Source: HGM04593 sp045634085 (GTDB lineage: Bacteria > Bacteroidota > Bacteroidia > Bacteroidales > Bacteroidaceae). From it: a stretch of 33,849 bases of DNA. Every line of letters starts with the position of its first letter. Positions within the stretch are counted from its first letter, which is position 1. This document shows positions 7,215 through 16,123 of this stretch, piece after piece. The translations under genes and the position numbers were made by a program. Where the stretch lies: assembly GCA_045634085.1 (NCBI GenBank), contig JAZQZM010000029.1, forward strand, positions 1-33,849. Direction: 5' to 3'. The notes under the pieces were generated by a model, which saw only the letters and a list, made by a program, of their open reading frames with translations, searched no databases and had not been told where the DNA came from.

Positions 7215-8192
7215 ATGAAAATTTTCAAAAAAACTCTCTCATGCTTTATTGCATTTTTAGCCTCATGTTCGTTCTTCGCATGCTCACCTGTTGAAGTAGA
7301 AGGTTACAGTGATATCAAGAAAGCCTGCAGTGACGGCCGGTTTGATGTTGCATACATACTACTTGAAAAACAAGAACTTGATTTCTCAGATTACTGTGGT
7401 GAGGAAAGATACATTTTCTCAAAAGAGATTGAATTTCTGTCAGAAGAGTTGAACAAAGAAAATGTCAATGCAATAAAGGCTGCATTCAAAAGAAAGCTCA
7501 AGAGTGGCTACGGGCATAAGAACACCCTGTGCGAGAAACTCGTGAAAGATGCCATTGAAGTCGGCAATATAGATCTTTGTGAAGAAATGATAAAATTACA
7601 CCACGACGGCAGTTTTTCCGAGGAGATGTTCATAGAGATTCTCAACTTCTATAAAAAAGAGAACATTGGCAAATTCAAAGAATATGCCACAACATTGCTC
7701 AGCGGTGACAATGATTACTATGTAAAGGAATACTTGCTCAATTACATCAAGGATAGCAATGATGCTGAAATGTTCAATATAATTCTCTCGAAATACAGTG
7801 TTGACAAAATTATTGAAAATGAAGAGATAAGAGACCTCGTCATAAAACTGCACCCCGAAAAGTTAAAGCAGTTGGTAAGGACACGAATCCTTGAAGAACA
7901 GAAAAAAGTAGCGGCAATGCCTTCAATCGGAATTGTCAAAAAAACAAATTACGGCGACATCCCGGAAGAGTACTCTTTATATCAGTCAGACGTGAACAGA
8001 TACAATAAGTTATGCATTGAAATGTTGTCACACGCAATAGCACTTGAAGACAAGTCGCTCGCAAACTTTATCATATCAAGTATGAAGAAGAATATCGAAT
8101 ACAGAAAAACGCCAGGAGATGAATATGAAGTCAAACTAAACACAGAAGATATCGATGTTGCCAGACAGCAGTGCAATGCATTCTTCAATTGA
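7215..8192 (+). CDS. Unrecognised lipoprotein, third gene of the operon
   Basis: A 325-residue precursor with a lipoprotein signal; LASC with cysteine 18 is the better lipobox, and the cysteine at 23 (FFAC) is an alternative. The mature protein is almost entirely charged helix, with successive helix pairs (for example IKKACSDGRFDVAYILLEK, then NIDLCEEMIKLHHDG) that look like degenerate TPR- or ankyrin-type solenoid repeats, but no consensus repeat is clear. It begins 12 bases after the second lipoprotein, so the three are probably one transcript and may form one envelope complex. The stop at 8192 is 213 bases before purH. Confidence 0.65.
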   Translation: MKIFKKTLSCFIAFLASCSFFACSPVEVEGYSDIKKACSDGRFDVAYILLEKQELDFSDYCGEERYIFSKEIEFLSEELNKENVNAIKAAFKRKLKSGYGHKNTLCEKLVKDAIEVGNIDLCEEMIKLHHDGSFSEEMFIEILNFYKKENIGKFKEYATTLLSGDNDYYVKEYLLNYIKDSNDAEMFNIILSKYSVDKIIENEEIRDLVIKLHPEKLKQLVRTRILEEQKKVAAMPSIGIVKKTNYGDIPEEYSLYQSDVNRYNKLCIEMLSHAIALEDKSLANFIISSMKKNIEYRKTPGDEYEVKLNTEDIDVARQQCNAFFN

Positions 8193-8292
8193 CAACAGAA
8201 ATGACATACATGCACAGATTGCTGCATGAAACCACTCCTGTAATGCACATTCAAATAATGCAGTACTGTTGATAAATAAACTGGTTTTTGCA

Positions 8293-8323
8293 TTGCAGAA
8301 TTGTGCAAAAAAAACTAACTTCG
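8293..8323 (+). promoter_or_regulatory. Putative promoter of the purH operon
   Basis: TTG at 8293-8295 is followed after 20 bases by TAACTTCG at 8316-8323, close to the Bacteroidetes promoter pattern (TTTG, 19-21 bases, TAnnTTTG). It lies about 80 bases before the purH start. Assignment is by eye. Confidence 0.45.
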
Positions 8324-8357
8324 CGAGAAATTGGAGGCACCACCTCCGGTTTCTCGC
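8323..8357 (+). promoter_or_regulatory. Dyad in the purH leader, hairpin or operator
   Basis: GCGAGAAA (8323-8330) is the exact inverse of TTTCTCGC (8350-8357). Inside it GGAGG (8333-8337) pairs with CCTCC (8343-8347) around a five-base loop. A gT5 run follows at 8363-8367. The dyad overlaps or immediately follows the expected transcription start, so it could be a repressor operator or an RNA attenuator; the sequence alone does not decide. No match to a riboswitch known to me. Confidence 0.6.
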
Positions 8358-8405
8358 TTAACGTTTTTATATTCAACAGAATAAATATCAAACACGCAAT
8401 TTTAT

Positions 8406-9929
8406 ATGTCAACAAAAAGAATTAAATCGGCATTGGTTTCCGTTTTCTACAAGGACGGTTTGGACGAGATTATCAAGCTGCTTCATGCAGACGGTGTTCA
8501 ACTCATTTCAACAGGTGGCACACAGCAGTTCATCGAGTCACTCGGCATCCCCTGCACAGCAGTGGAGAGCCTCACCGGTTACCCATCAATCCTGGGTGGC
8601 CGCGTAAAGACTTTGCACCCAAAGGTATTCGGTGGCATCCTTGGCCGCAGAGAGCTTGAGAAGGACCAGCAGCAGATGGCAGAATATGAGATTCCAGAGA
8701 TTGACCTTGTGATTGTTGACCTCTACCCATTTGAGCAGACAGTAGCATCGGGTGCTCCAGAGGCCGACATCATTGAGAAGATTGATATAGGCGGTATCTC
8801 ACTCATCCGCGGTGCTGCAAAGAACTTCAACGATGTTGTCATTGTTGCAAGCAAGGCACAATATGCTCCACTCCACGATATTCTGAAGAACAATGGTGCG
8901 CAGACAACTCTTGAGGATCGCCGTTTCTTTGCACGCGAGGCATTCGCAGTATCATCGGCCTATGACTCTGCAATCTTCAACTACTTCGACAAGGATACAA
9001 ACAGCGCGTTCCGCCAGACAAACGACACCCCAATGTCATTGCGTTACGGCGAGAACCCACACCAGAAAGGTGCTTTCTACGGCAACTTCAACGACATGCT
9101 CGAGCAGGTTCACGGCAAGGAGATCTCTTACAACAATCTTCTCGACATCAACGCAGCGGTTGAACTCATAAACGACTTTGCAGGCGAGACAACATTTGCA
9201 ATCCTCAAGCACAACAACGCATGTGGTTTGGCTTCACGCCCCACATTGGCCGAGGCTTGGGATGCAGCCCTTGCAGGTGACCCTGTATCGGCTTTCGGCG
9301 GAGTGCTCATCGCAAACGCAAACGTCGACAAGGCTACTGCAGAGAAGGTGAACGAGATTTTCTTCGAGGTAATCATCGCACCAAGCTATGATGCCGACGC
9401 ACTTGAGGTACTCAAGCAGAAGAAGAACCGTATCATCCTCAACCAGAAGTCATCAGAGATGCCTGAGAAGACCTTCCGCAGCGTACTGAACGGTGTTCTT
9501 GTACAGGACCGCGACAGCAAGGTTGAGACTGCAACCGACCTGCAGACCGTTTCAAAGGTTGCTCCAAAGGCCGAGGAGATTGAGGATATGCTCTTTGCGA
9601 ACAAGATTGTAAAGCACAGCAAGAGCAACGCCATCGTACTTGCAAAGAACAAGCAGCTCATCGCAAGTGGTGTGGGACAGACATCACGCGTAGACTCATT
9701 GCGCCACGCAATTGAGAAGGCCGGCAACTTCGGTTTCTCACTCGAGGGCAGCGTAATGGCCAGCGATGCCTTCTTCCCATTCCCCGACTGTGTTGAGATT
9801 GCACACAAGGCAGGTGTTACCGCAGTGGTACACCCGGGCGGTTCAATCCGCGACAAGGAGTCTGTCGATTACTGCGATGCCAACGGCGTTGCAATGGTAA
9901 TCACAGGATTCCGTCACTTCAAACATTAA
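8406..9929 (+). CDS. purH: Bifunctional AICAR transformylase/IMP cyclohydrolase
   Basis: A 507-residue cytosolic enzyme doing the last two steps of IMP synthesis: formyl transfer from 10-formyltetrahydrofolate to AICAR, then ring closure. The N-terminal MGS-like cyclohydrolase domain covers about 1-140 (ISTGGT, then GGRVKTLHPKVFGGIL); the transformylase domain follows with RYGENPHQ and the catalytic pair Lys268-His269 in KHNNACG. The C-terminus ends with the typical VVHPGGSIRD and ITGFRHFKH. Length is normal for the short Bacteroidetes form. It heads a tight operon with mreB starting 26 bases later, linking purine synthesis and cell-shape genes in one transcript. Strong G+C and codon contrast with the lipoprotein genes before it marks the start of core chromosome. 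Confidence 0.97.
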   Translation: MSTKRIKSALVSVFYKDGLDEIIKLLHADGVQLISTGGTQQFIESLGIPCTAVESLTGYPSILGGRVKTLHPKVFGGILGRRELEKDQQQMAEYEIPEIDLVIVDLYPFEQTVASGAPEADIIEKIDIGGISLIRGAAKNFNDVVIVASKAQYAPLHDILKNNGAQTTLEDRRFFAREAFAVSSAYDSAIFNYFDKDTNSAFRQTNDTPMSLRYGENPHQKGAFYGNFNDMLEQVHGKEISYNNLLDINAAVELINDFAGETTFAILKHNNACGLASRPTLAEAWDAALAGDPVSAFGGVLIANANVDKATAEKVNEIFFEVIIAPSYDADALEVLKQKKNRIILNQKSSEMPEKTFRSVLNGVLVQDRDSKVETATDLQTVSKVAPKAEEIEDMLFANKIVKHSKSNAIVLAKNKQLIASGVGQTSRVDSLRHAIEKAGNFGFSLEGSVMASDAFFPFPDCVEIAHKAGVTAVVHPGGSIRDKESVDYCDANGVAMVITGFRHFKH

Positions 9930-9955
9930 TCAGAAATTTCAAAAACAACAGACAA

Positions 9956-10972
9956 ATGGGTCTATTTTCATTCACAAGAGATGTCGCTATTGACCTCGGT
10001 ACCGCAAACACCATTGTTTCGTACAATGGCAAGATTGTGGTTGACGAGCCATCGGTAGTAGCCATCGACGGGCAGAAGAAAATGATTGCGGTTGGTGAGA
10101 AGGCAAAGCAGATGCACGAGAAGACCAACCCCAACATACAGACAATCCGTCCTTTGAGAGACGGTGTCATCGCAGACTTCTATGCCTGCGAAATGATGAT
10201 GCGCGGTTTCATTGACAAGGTGAACATGGGCAGCAAGCTCTTCACCCCGTCACTGCGCATGGTAATCGGCGTACCCTACGGTTCAACCGAAGTTGAACTG
10301 CGTGCCGTACGCGACTCTGCCGAGCACGCCGGCGGCCGTGATGTATATCTCATCTACGAGCCAATGGCATCGGCACTCGGTATCGGTCTCGACGTTACTG
10401 CACCTGAGGGCAACATGGTTGTAGACATAGGTGGCGGTTCAACAGAGATTGCCGTGATTTCACTTGGCGGCATCGTGTCCAACGGTTCATTGCGCACCGC
10501 GGGTGACGACTTTACAGCCGATATCCAGGACTACATGAGCCGCCAGCACAATGTACGTGTCAGCGAACGCATGGCCGAGCGTATCAAGATTCACGTAGGT
10601 TCAGCGCTTACCGACCTTGGCGACGAAGCACCACAGGACTACATCGTACATGGTCCTAACCGCATCACAGCCATGCCTATCGAGGTACCCGTATGCTATC
10701 AGGAGATTGCGCACTGTATCGACAAGTCAATCATCAAGATTGAGAATGCCATCATCAGCGCACTCGAGCATACACCGCCCGAACTCTATGCCGACATTGT
10801 ACACAACGGTATCTATCTTGCCGGCGGTGGCGCACTCCTCAGAGGCCTTGACAAGCGCTTGTCAAACAAAATAAACATCCCGTTCCACATTGCCGAGAAC
10901 CCTCTCTACTGTGTGGCAAAGGGTACAGCGCTTGCCCTCAATGACCTCTCATATCCGTTCCTGATGAGATAA
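9956..10972 (+). CDS. mreB: Rod-shape determining protein MreB
   Basis: A 338-residue actin homologue that forms membrane-bound filaments guiding the side-wall synthesis complex. Visible actin-fold motifs are the phosphate-1 loop DLGTANTIV (about 12-20), the phosphate-2 loop VVDIGGGSTEIAVIS (about 160-174) and the adenosine loop GIYLAGGGALLRG near 283. The N-terminus MGLFSFTRD is the short amphipathic membrane-binding segment expected in the family. Full length. It sits second in the purH-mre-mrdA-rodA operon, 37 bases before mreC. Confidence 0.97.
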   Translation: MGLFSFTRDVAIDLGTANTIVSYNGKIVVDEPSVVAIDGQKKMIAVGEKAKQMHEKTNPNIQTIRPLRDGVIADFYACEMMMRGFIDKVNMGSKLFTPSLRMVIGVPYGSTEVELRAVRDSAEHAGGRDVYLIYEPMASALGIGLDVTAPEGNMVVDIGGGSTEIAVISLGGIVSNGSLRTAGDDFTADIQDYMSRQHNVRVSERMAERIKIHVGSALTDLGDEAPQDYIVHGPNRITAMPIEVPVCYQEIAHCIDKSIIKIENAIISALEHTPPELYADIVHNGIYLAGGGALLRGLDKRLSNKINIPFHIAENPLYCVAKGTALALNDLSYPFLMR

Positions 10973-11009
10973 ACAAAGGGAGTGTAAACCAAGACAAACA
11001 GCAATAGAA

Positions 11010-11861
11010 GTGCAGTCAATACTGAATCTACTGGTAAAGTACAATCACTGGTTCCTTTTCATACTTTTGGAAGGAATCAGTATTGTACTTTTACTAACTT
11101 TCAACAACTACCAGAACGCAGTGTTCTTTACCTCGGCAAACGACATTGCAGGGAACATCTATACCCTGTTGACTGACGTAGACGGCTACTTCAGCCTCAA
11201 AGACGAGAACAGGACACTCATAGGGCACAACAGGATGCTCATGGAGGAGATTGACGCACTCAAGGAAGAGTTGGCCGCATTCAAGGACAGCACTTCACTT
11301 GCCGGCAACAGTTTCATCACCGACAACAGGACAGGGCACACATTTTCGACAGCAAAAGTCATAAACAACTCGCTTAACAGGGTCAATAACTACATAACCA
11401 TTGACAAGGGAAGCGGTGACGGCATTAACACCGAGATGGGAGTGTTCAACGAACAAGGTGTTGTGGGAATCATCTACCAGACATCGGAAAACTTCTCCAT
11501 TGTACTGCCATTGCTCAACAGCAAAAGCATGATAAGTTGCCGCGTAGCCGGGAACAACAACTCATGCACCCTAAAGTGGACCGAGGGCGACCTGCAGCAT
11601 TCATATCTGATTGACCTGCCGCGTTACGCGATGTTTGAAGCAGGAGACACCGTTGTCACAAGCGGTTTCTCATCAATATTCCCGGCTGGCATACCGGTTG
11701 GAGAAATCATAAATCTCGACGACTCGGAGGACGGCATGTTCTTCCGTGCCAAAGTACGTCTGTTTGCCGACTTCTCAACAATAGACAACCTCTATGTAGT
11801 AGGCAACAGCAAGAAAGAAGAGCAGGCATTACTTGAACAGAGCATAAACAAAGGCAAATGA
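11010..11861 (+). CDS. mreC: Rod-shape determining protein MreC
   Basis: A 283-residue single-pass inner-membrane protein. A short cytoplasmic end (MQSILNLLVKYN) leads into a transmembrane helix at about 13-32, then a coiled coil (about 60-95, LIGHNRMLMEEIDALKEELA) and the periplasmic double beta-barrel domain with the usual DKGSGDGINTEMGVFNEQGVVG segment. MreC links MreB to PBP2 and activates the elongasome. The stop overlaps the mreD start (ATGA at 11858-11861), so the two are translationally coupled. Confidence 0.95.
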   Translation: MQSILNLLVKYNHWFLFILLEGISIVLLLTFNNYQNAVFFTSANDIAGNIYTLLTDVDGYFSLKDENRTLIGHNRMLMEEIDALKEELAAFKDSTSLAGNSFITDNRTGHTFSTAKVINNSLNRVNNYITIDKGSGDGINTEMGVFNEQGVVGIIYQTSENFSIVLPLLNSKSMISCRVAGNNNSCTLKWTEGDLQHSYLIDLPRYAMFEAGDTVVTSGFSSIFPAGIPVGEIINLDDSEDGMFFRAKVRLFADFSTIDNLYVVGNSKKEEQALLEQSINKGK

Positions 11862-12361
11862 CAAGCAACACGCTGACAAACATAGCCAAGTTCATACTCC
11901 TGGCATTGGCCCAGGTGCTTATATTCAGCCGGATACATCTATTCGGTTACGCAACCGCCTGCATCTATCTCATCTTCATACTGAAGCTCCCGCGTCACAC
12001 ATCGGTCAACGCACTGCTTATCTGGAGTTTCCTTTTCGGAATAACAGTAGACATGTTCTGCAATACACCTGGCATCAATGCGGCTGCGGCGACAGCCATG
12101 GGTTTTGCACGCAACACATTCCTTGCAGTGTTCACACATAAGGGACTGCCCGACGACTTCATCCCCGGCGCACAGAGCATCAAATGGGGCAGTTATCTTG
12201 TCTACTCACTCATGTGCATTCTTCTGTTCTACAGCGTACTGTTCTTTCTGGAGCTCTTCACAATAGGCCACATTGCCCCGTTGTGCATAAGCACAGCCGG
12301 CAGCACACTTCTCACCATGCTGTTCGTGATAGTTGCCGAATGCTTCTCGCTGCGCAAGTAA
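11858..12361 (+). CDS. mreD: Rod-shape determining protein MreD
   Basis: A 167-residue, strongly hydrophobic protein with about five transmembrane helices. The segment FGITVDMFCNTPGINAAAATAMGFARN is characteristic of Bacteroidetes MreD. It is a membrane partner of MreC in the elongation complex. The family is poorly conserved in sequence; position between mreC and mrdA, with ATGA overlap upstream and a 4-base gap downstream, secures the call. Confidence 0.92.
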   Translation: MTSNTLTNIAKFILLALAQVLIFSRIHLFGYATACIYLIFILKLPRHTSVNALLIWSFLFGITVDMFCNTPGINAAAATAMGFARNTFLAVFTHKGLPDDFIPGAQSIKWGSYLVYSLMCILLFYSVLFFLELFTIGHIAPLCISTAGSTLLTMLFVIVAECFSLRK

Positions 12362-12365
12362 CAAT

Positions 12366-14213
12366 ATGAAAGACCATAAATTTGAAAGCAGGAAATTCAT
12401 ACTGGCAGGAGTGGTAATATCCGTTCTTGCCATATATGTCGCACGCCTGTTCTGCATACAGCTGGGCAACGAAGACTACAAGACGCTGGCCGAGAGCAAT
12501 GCATACTACACGAAGACCGTCTACCCCGCACGCGGGCACATGTACGACCGCAACGGCAAGTTGCTTGTATATAACCAGCCATCGTACGACATCACATTCA
12601 TCCCTCGCGAAGCAAAGGACGTCAACGTTGACGAACTCTGCAACGCCCTGGGCATCACACGCGAAGAATATGACGAGAGACTGAAAAGGGTCAAGAACAG
12701 GAAACTCAATCCGGGCTATTCAACATACACCGAGCAGGAGCTCATAACCCAGCTCCCTGAAGAGGACTTTGCAAGATTCCAGGAAAACATGTTCCGTTTT
12801 CCTGGGTTCTATCTGCGAAAGCGTTCTATAAGACAATACAACCACAAGGCAGCAGGAGTGCTGCTCGGAGACATCGGAGAAGTATCACGTTCCAAGATTG
12901 AGAAAGACCCGTATTACGGCCGCGGCGACTACATCGGCACACAAGGACTCGAAGCTTCATACGAAGAGGCACTGAGAGGACAGAAAGGCACTGAGGTACT
13001 CCTGCGCGACGCCCATGGACGCATACAAGGAAGTCTCAGCAACGGTGCATATGACCAACCGGCCGTACGCGGCAAGGACCTTACCCTAAGCCTCGATATT
13101 GAACTGCAGGAACTTGGCGAAAAGCTGATGGAGAACAAAATCGGAAGCATTGTCGCGATAGAACCCTCTACGGGCGAAATTCTCTGCATGGTGTCTGCAC
13201 CCTCCTACGACCCCTCACTGCTTACCGGCCGCCAGCGCGGAAAGAACCACAAGGAACTCTCCAAAGACAAGCGCAAACCCCTGATGAACCGCGCCATAAT
13301 GGGAACCTATCCTCCGGGTTCAACTTTCAAGACATCGCAGGCACTCACATTCCTTGAGGAAGGTATAATAACACCCGAGACCAGTTTCGGCTGTGCAGGA
13401 GGTTTCGTGTTCAACAATTTCAGATTGGGTTGTCACGCCCACCCCTCACCAATCGCACTGAAGCCGGCCATCGCAACATCGTGCAACGCATACTTCTGCT
13501 GGGGCATGCACAGGATGTTCGGTTCAAGCAGATACCCGGGCGGTACAAAAGAAGCCATGAACAAGTGGCGCGACTACATGGTTTCAATGGGATTCGGCTA
13601 CAGGCTGGGCATTGACCTCCCTGGTGAGGCACGAGGTATGATACCGAATGCCGAATATTACACAAAGCACTACGGAAACTATTGGCGCGCAGTCACCGTC
13701 ATAAGCATCTCCATCGGACAGGGCGAGGTCACACTCACCCCACTGCAGATTGCCAACCTGGGAGCAACAATCGCCAACAGAGGAGAATACATAGCCCCAC
13801 ACCTGGTCAAGGGAATCGAAGGCGAGGAGATTGACAGCATATACCGCACGCCTAAAAAAACCATGGTTAGCGCCAAAAACTATGAGGAAGTAGTAAAAGG
13901 CATGCGCCTTGCCGTTACCGAGGGAACATGCCGCGCGGCGAACATACCGGGACTCGACGTGTGCGGCAAGACCGGAACTGCACAGAACAGAGGCAAGGAC
14001 CACTCGGCATTCATGGGATTCGCCCCCATGCACAATCCCAAGATAGCCATTGCCGTATATGTCGAGAACGGCGGATTCGGTGCGACATACGGTGTGCCCA
14101 TCGGCGCACTGCTTATGGAGAAATACCTCAACGGCAAGTTGTCCGAGGAGAGCGAGGCGAAAGCCGAGGAGATAAGCAAAAAAGTCATCTATTATGGAAC
14201 AGACGAACGGTAA
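12366..14213 (+). CDS. mrdA: Penicillin-binding protein 2, elongasome transpeptidase
   Basis: A 615-residue protein from the ATG at 12366, chosen over an in-frame ATG at 12333 because that would overlap mreD by 29 bases and add residues before the natural KDHKFESRKF cytoplasmic end. A transmembrane helix at about 9-28 is followed by the dimerisation/pedestal domain (PARGHMYDRNGKLL) and the transpeptidase domain. Active-site motifs are complete: SxxK as STFK with Ser319 and Lys322, SxN as SCN at 372-374, and KTGTA from Lys535. It cross-links side-wall peptidoglycan together with RodA, whose gene overlaps its 3' end by 20 bases. Confidence 0.96.
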   Translation: MKDHKFESRKFILAGVVISVLAIYVARLFCIQLGNEDYKTLAESNAYYTKTVYPARGHMYDRNGKLLVYNQPSYDITFIPREAKDVNVDELCNALGITREEYDERLKRVKNRKLNPGYSTYTEQELITQLPEEDFARFQENMFRFPGFYLRKRSIRQYNHKAAGVLLGDIGEVSRSKIEKDPYYGRGDYIGTQGLEASYEEALRGQKGTEVLLRDAHGRIQGSLSNGAYDQPAVRGKDLTLSLDIELQELGEKLMENKIGSIVAIEPSTGEILCMVSAPSYDPSLLTGRQRGKNHKELSKDKRKPLMNRAIMGTYPPGSTFKTSQALTFLEEGIITPETSFGCAGGFVFNNFRLGCHAHPSPIALKPAIATSCNAYFCWGMHRMFGSSRYPGGTKEAMNKWRDYMVSMGFGYRLGIDLPGEARGMIPNAEYYTKHYGNYWRAVTVISISIGQGEVTLTPLQIANLGATIANRGEYIAPHLVKGIEGEEIDSIYRTPKKTMVSAKNYEEVVKGMRLAVTEGTCRAANIPGLDVCGKTGTAQNRGKDHSAFMGFAPMHNPKIAIAVYVENGGFGATYGVPIGALLMEKYLNGKLSEESEAKAEEISKKVIYYGTDER

Positions 14214-15669
14214 TATACTTGGCAAGATCGACTGGTGGACAATACTGCTGTTCGCGGCACTTGCCATAATGGGATGGCTCGCAATATGCGGAGCAAGCTA
14301 CAGTTATGTGGAGACTGATTATATCGAATTCCTGAACCCGGCAGTGCGCACAGGCAAGCAAGCCATGTGGATGGGCGTATCAGTCATCGCAGGCATTATA
14401 CTCATGTGTTTCAAGAAGCACACATACATTAACCTCTCATGGCTCATCTATGGGGCGACCATGCTTTTGGGTATAATCACGATATTCATCGCCAAGGACA
14501 TCAAGGGTTCACACTCCTGGATTTCAATAGGTTCGTACGGAATACAGCCCGCCGAATTCATGAAATCGGCCACAGCACTTGCTCTTGCAGCATTCATCGG
14601 ACGCAGAGAGTTCAACATAGAGAACAAGATGGATATCATAAAGTGCATCGGCATAATCCTGTTGCCTATGGCCATCATCGTGGGACAGAAAGAGACCGGC
14701 AGCGCACTGGTATATCTTTCCCTCTTCCTTGTACTCTACCGTGAGGGTATGACAGGCCTGTTCCTACTCATGGGCGTGAGTGCGGTAGTCTACTTTGTCG
14801 TTGGAATCAAATTCGGCAGCGAGGAGATGGAGTCACTGCCTATTACGGTTGGTCCATATGCAGTGACGATACTGATACAGATATTCTCGGCAGCAATGGT
14901 AAAGTTCTGGTGCAAACACAGTAGGACCTTCCTCATCATGCTTGCAGTAAACGCATCGGTCACACTGCTCAGCTATTGGACAGCGATATACCTTATCGCA
15001 TTCGACATAATGATTGTACAGTACCTTCTGCTGGCATTCAACATAATATATCTGCTCATAAGAGCAAGACTCGGGAGAGAGACCAAGAATATCTTGGTAG
15101 CGCTGTACATCGTCGGCGCCGTAGCTTTCTACCACTCCTGCAGCTATGTGATGTACAATGTGCTCAAGCCACACCAGCAAGTGCGCATCGAAGTACTTCT
15201 GGGATTGAAGGAAGATCTTAACGGAGCCGGATACAACGTGCATCAGTCAATGATTGCCATTGGCTCAGGCGGCCTCAACGGCAAGGGATTCCTCAACGGC
15301 ACACAAACCAAGCTCGATTATGTCCCCGAACAGGACACCGACTTCATATTCTGTACAATAGGCGAGGAGCAGGGATTCATTGGCGCAACCTTTGTACTGA
15401 CGGTATTCATCATATTCATACTCAGACTCATGGCACTTGCCGAGAGGCAAAGCGACAGGGCAGGACGCGTCTTCGGTTACTCGCTGGCCTCAATATTCTT
15501 CTTCCATTTTGCCATAAACATCGGCATGGTGCTTGGAATAACACCGGTAATAGGAATTCCGTTGCCGTTCTTCAGTTACGGAGGTTCGTCATTCCTTGGA
15601 TTCTCTATTCTGCTGGCAATATTTCTGAGGATGGATGCTGACCGCGAACGGAAGAAGAGCATAATCTGA
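14194..15669 (+). CDS. rodA: Peptidoglycan glycosyltransferase RodA
   Basis: A 491-residue SEDS-family polytopic membrane protein with about ten transmembrane helices. It polymerises lipid II during elongation with PBP2. Family marks include SWISIGSYGIQPAEFMKSA near 109, GSGGLNGKGFLNGTQTKLDYVPE near 352 and the C-terminal block PLPFFSYGGSSFLGF. A central insertion of hydrophobic sequence (about 205-320) makes it longer than E. coli RodA, as in other Bacteroidetes. It starts inside mrdA (20-base overlap). Its last 65 bases overlap the 3' end of the convergent gldH gene, leaving no room for a conventional terminator between the two operons. Confidence 0.95.
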   Translation: MEQTNGNILGKIDWWTILLFAALAIMGWLAICGASYSYVETDYIEFLNPAVRTGKQAMWMGVSVIAGIILMCFKKHTYINLSWLIYGATMLLGIITIFIAKDIKGSHSWISIGSYGIQPAEFMKSATALALAAFIGRREFNIENKMDIIKCIGIILLPMAIIVGQKETGSALVYLSLFLVLYREGMTGLFLLMGVSAVVYFVVGIKFGSEEMESLPITVGPYAVTILIQIFSAAMVKFWCKHSRTFLIMLAVNASVTLLSYWTAIYLIAFDIMIVQYLLLAFNIIYLLIRARLGRETKNILVALYIVGAVAFYHSCSYVMYNVLKPHQQVRIEVLLGLKEDLNGAGYNVHQSMIAIGSGGLNGKGFLNGTQTKLDYVPEQDTDFIFCTIGEEQGFIGATFVLTVFIIFILRLMALAERQSDRAGRVFGYSLASIFFFHFAINIGMVLGITPVIGIPLPFFSYGGSSFLGFSILLAIFLRMDADRERKKSII

Positions 15670-16123
15670 TGCCCACATCGGACACACCCGCAAGTTCATC
15701 GGCATCCATTATGTGCGACACAAGCACAACAAGCGTATCGCCACCCCCATAACCGACGTACATCGGACCGCTGCTCACCTGGTAGAGAATGCCTGCCGTG
15801 GCGCCTTTCCTGTGACCGTCTTCACCGAACAGTTCACAGCACAATGTATCTACAGCAACAAAAGAACTGTCGTTGAGAGAACGGCACTCCACCCTTGCAA
15901 CAATATTCCGGTAAGAATACGAGGCATCGGCACGGGCTTCGAGTGAGAGATTATACCCGGACACATCCCCGTCAAAAGAGGCGTCATAGCAGAAATGCAG
16001 AGTATCGTGCCTGTTCCACACAGAGCCATCAACCGCCCTGAACTCATGGAACACCGTGCCACCGCACGACGCAAGCAGCAACGGTAGCACAAGCAGCAAC
16101 AATTTATTCACTCTTTGCAGCAT
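15605..16123 (-). CDS. gldH: GldH-like gliding-motility-family lipoprotein
   Basis: A 172-residue lipoprotein precursor; start MLQRVNK at 16123 is chosen because it opens directly into a signal with lipobox LLASC (cysteine 20), whereas upstream in-frame ATGs would add a basic non-signal extension lying inside ricT. After the cysteine, the FHEFRAVDGSVWNRHDTLHF segment is typical of GldH, an outer-envelope lipoprotein first found in gliding flavobacteria but widely kept in non-gliding Bacteroidales. The start overlaps the ricT stop by 20 bases. The C-terminus (RGQHPSSEILPAE) is encoded antisense to the rodA 3' end over 65 bases. Confidence 0.82.
   Translation of the reverse strand: MLQRVNKLLLLVLPLLLASCGGTVFHEFRAVDGSVWNRHDTLHFCYDASFDGDVSGYNLSLEARADASYSYRNIVARVECRSLNDSSFVAVDTLCCELFGEDGHRKGATAGILYQVSSGPMYVGYGGGDTLVVLVSHIMDADELAGVSDVGIRLCSSSVRGQHPSSEILPAE

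Larger units (their letters stand above)
8267..8357 (+). repeat. Direct repeat copy B, the purH promoter/leader element
   Basis: This copy belongs to purH, a core gene, and is probably the original; the diverged partner is at 3208-3298. It spans the promoter boxes and the dyad described separately. Conserved blocks at equal spacing in both copies suggest that the promoter function has been kept. Confidence 0.7.

Noticed and set aside
8209..8228. Short hairpin CATGCA/TGCATG after the third lipoprotein gene as its terminator
   Set aside because: Only six pairs with no T run on either side; too weak to call.
12333..12365. Upstream in-frame ATG extending mrdA
   Set aside because: It would overlap mreD by 29 bases and adds residues that do not fit the short cytoplasmic end; the ATG at 12366 follows the mreD stop by 4 bases.
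13584..14267. 227-codon minus-strand frame opposite mrdA
   Set aside because: It is the shadow of a well-supported plus-strand gene with all penicillin-binding motifs; no family features of its own.
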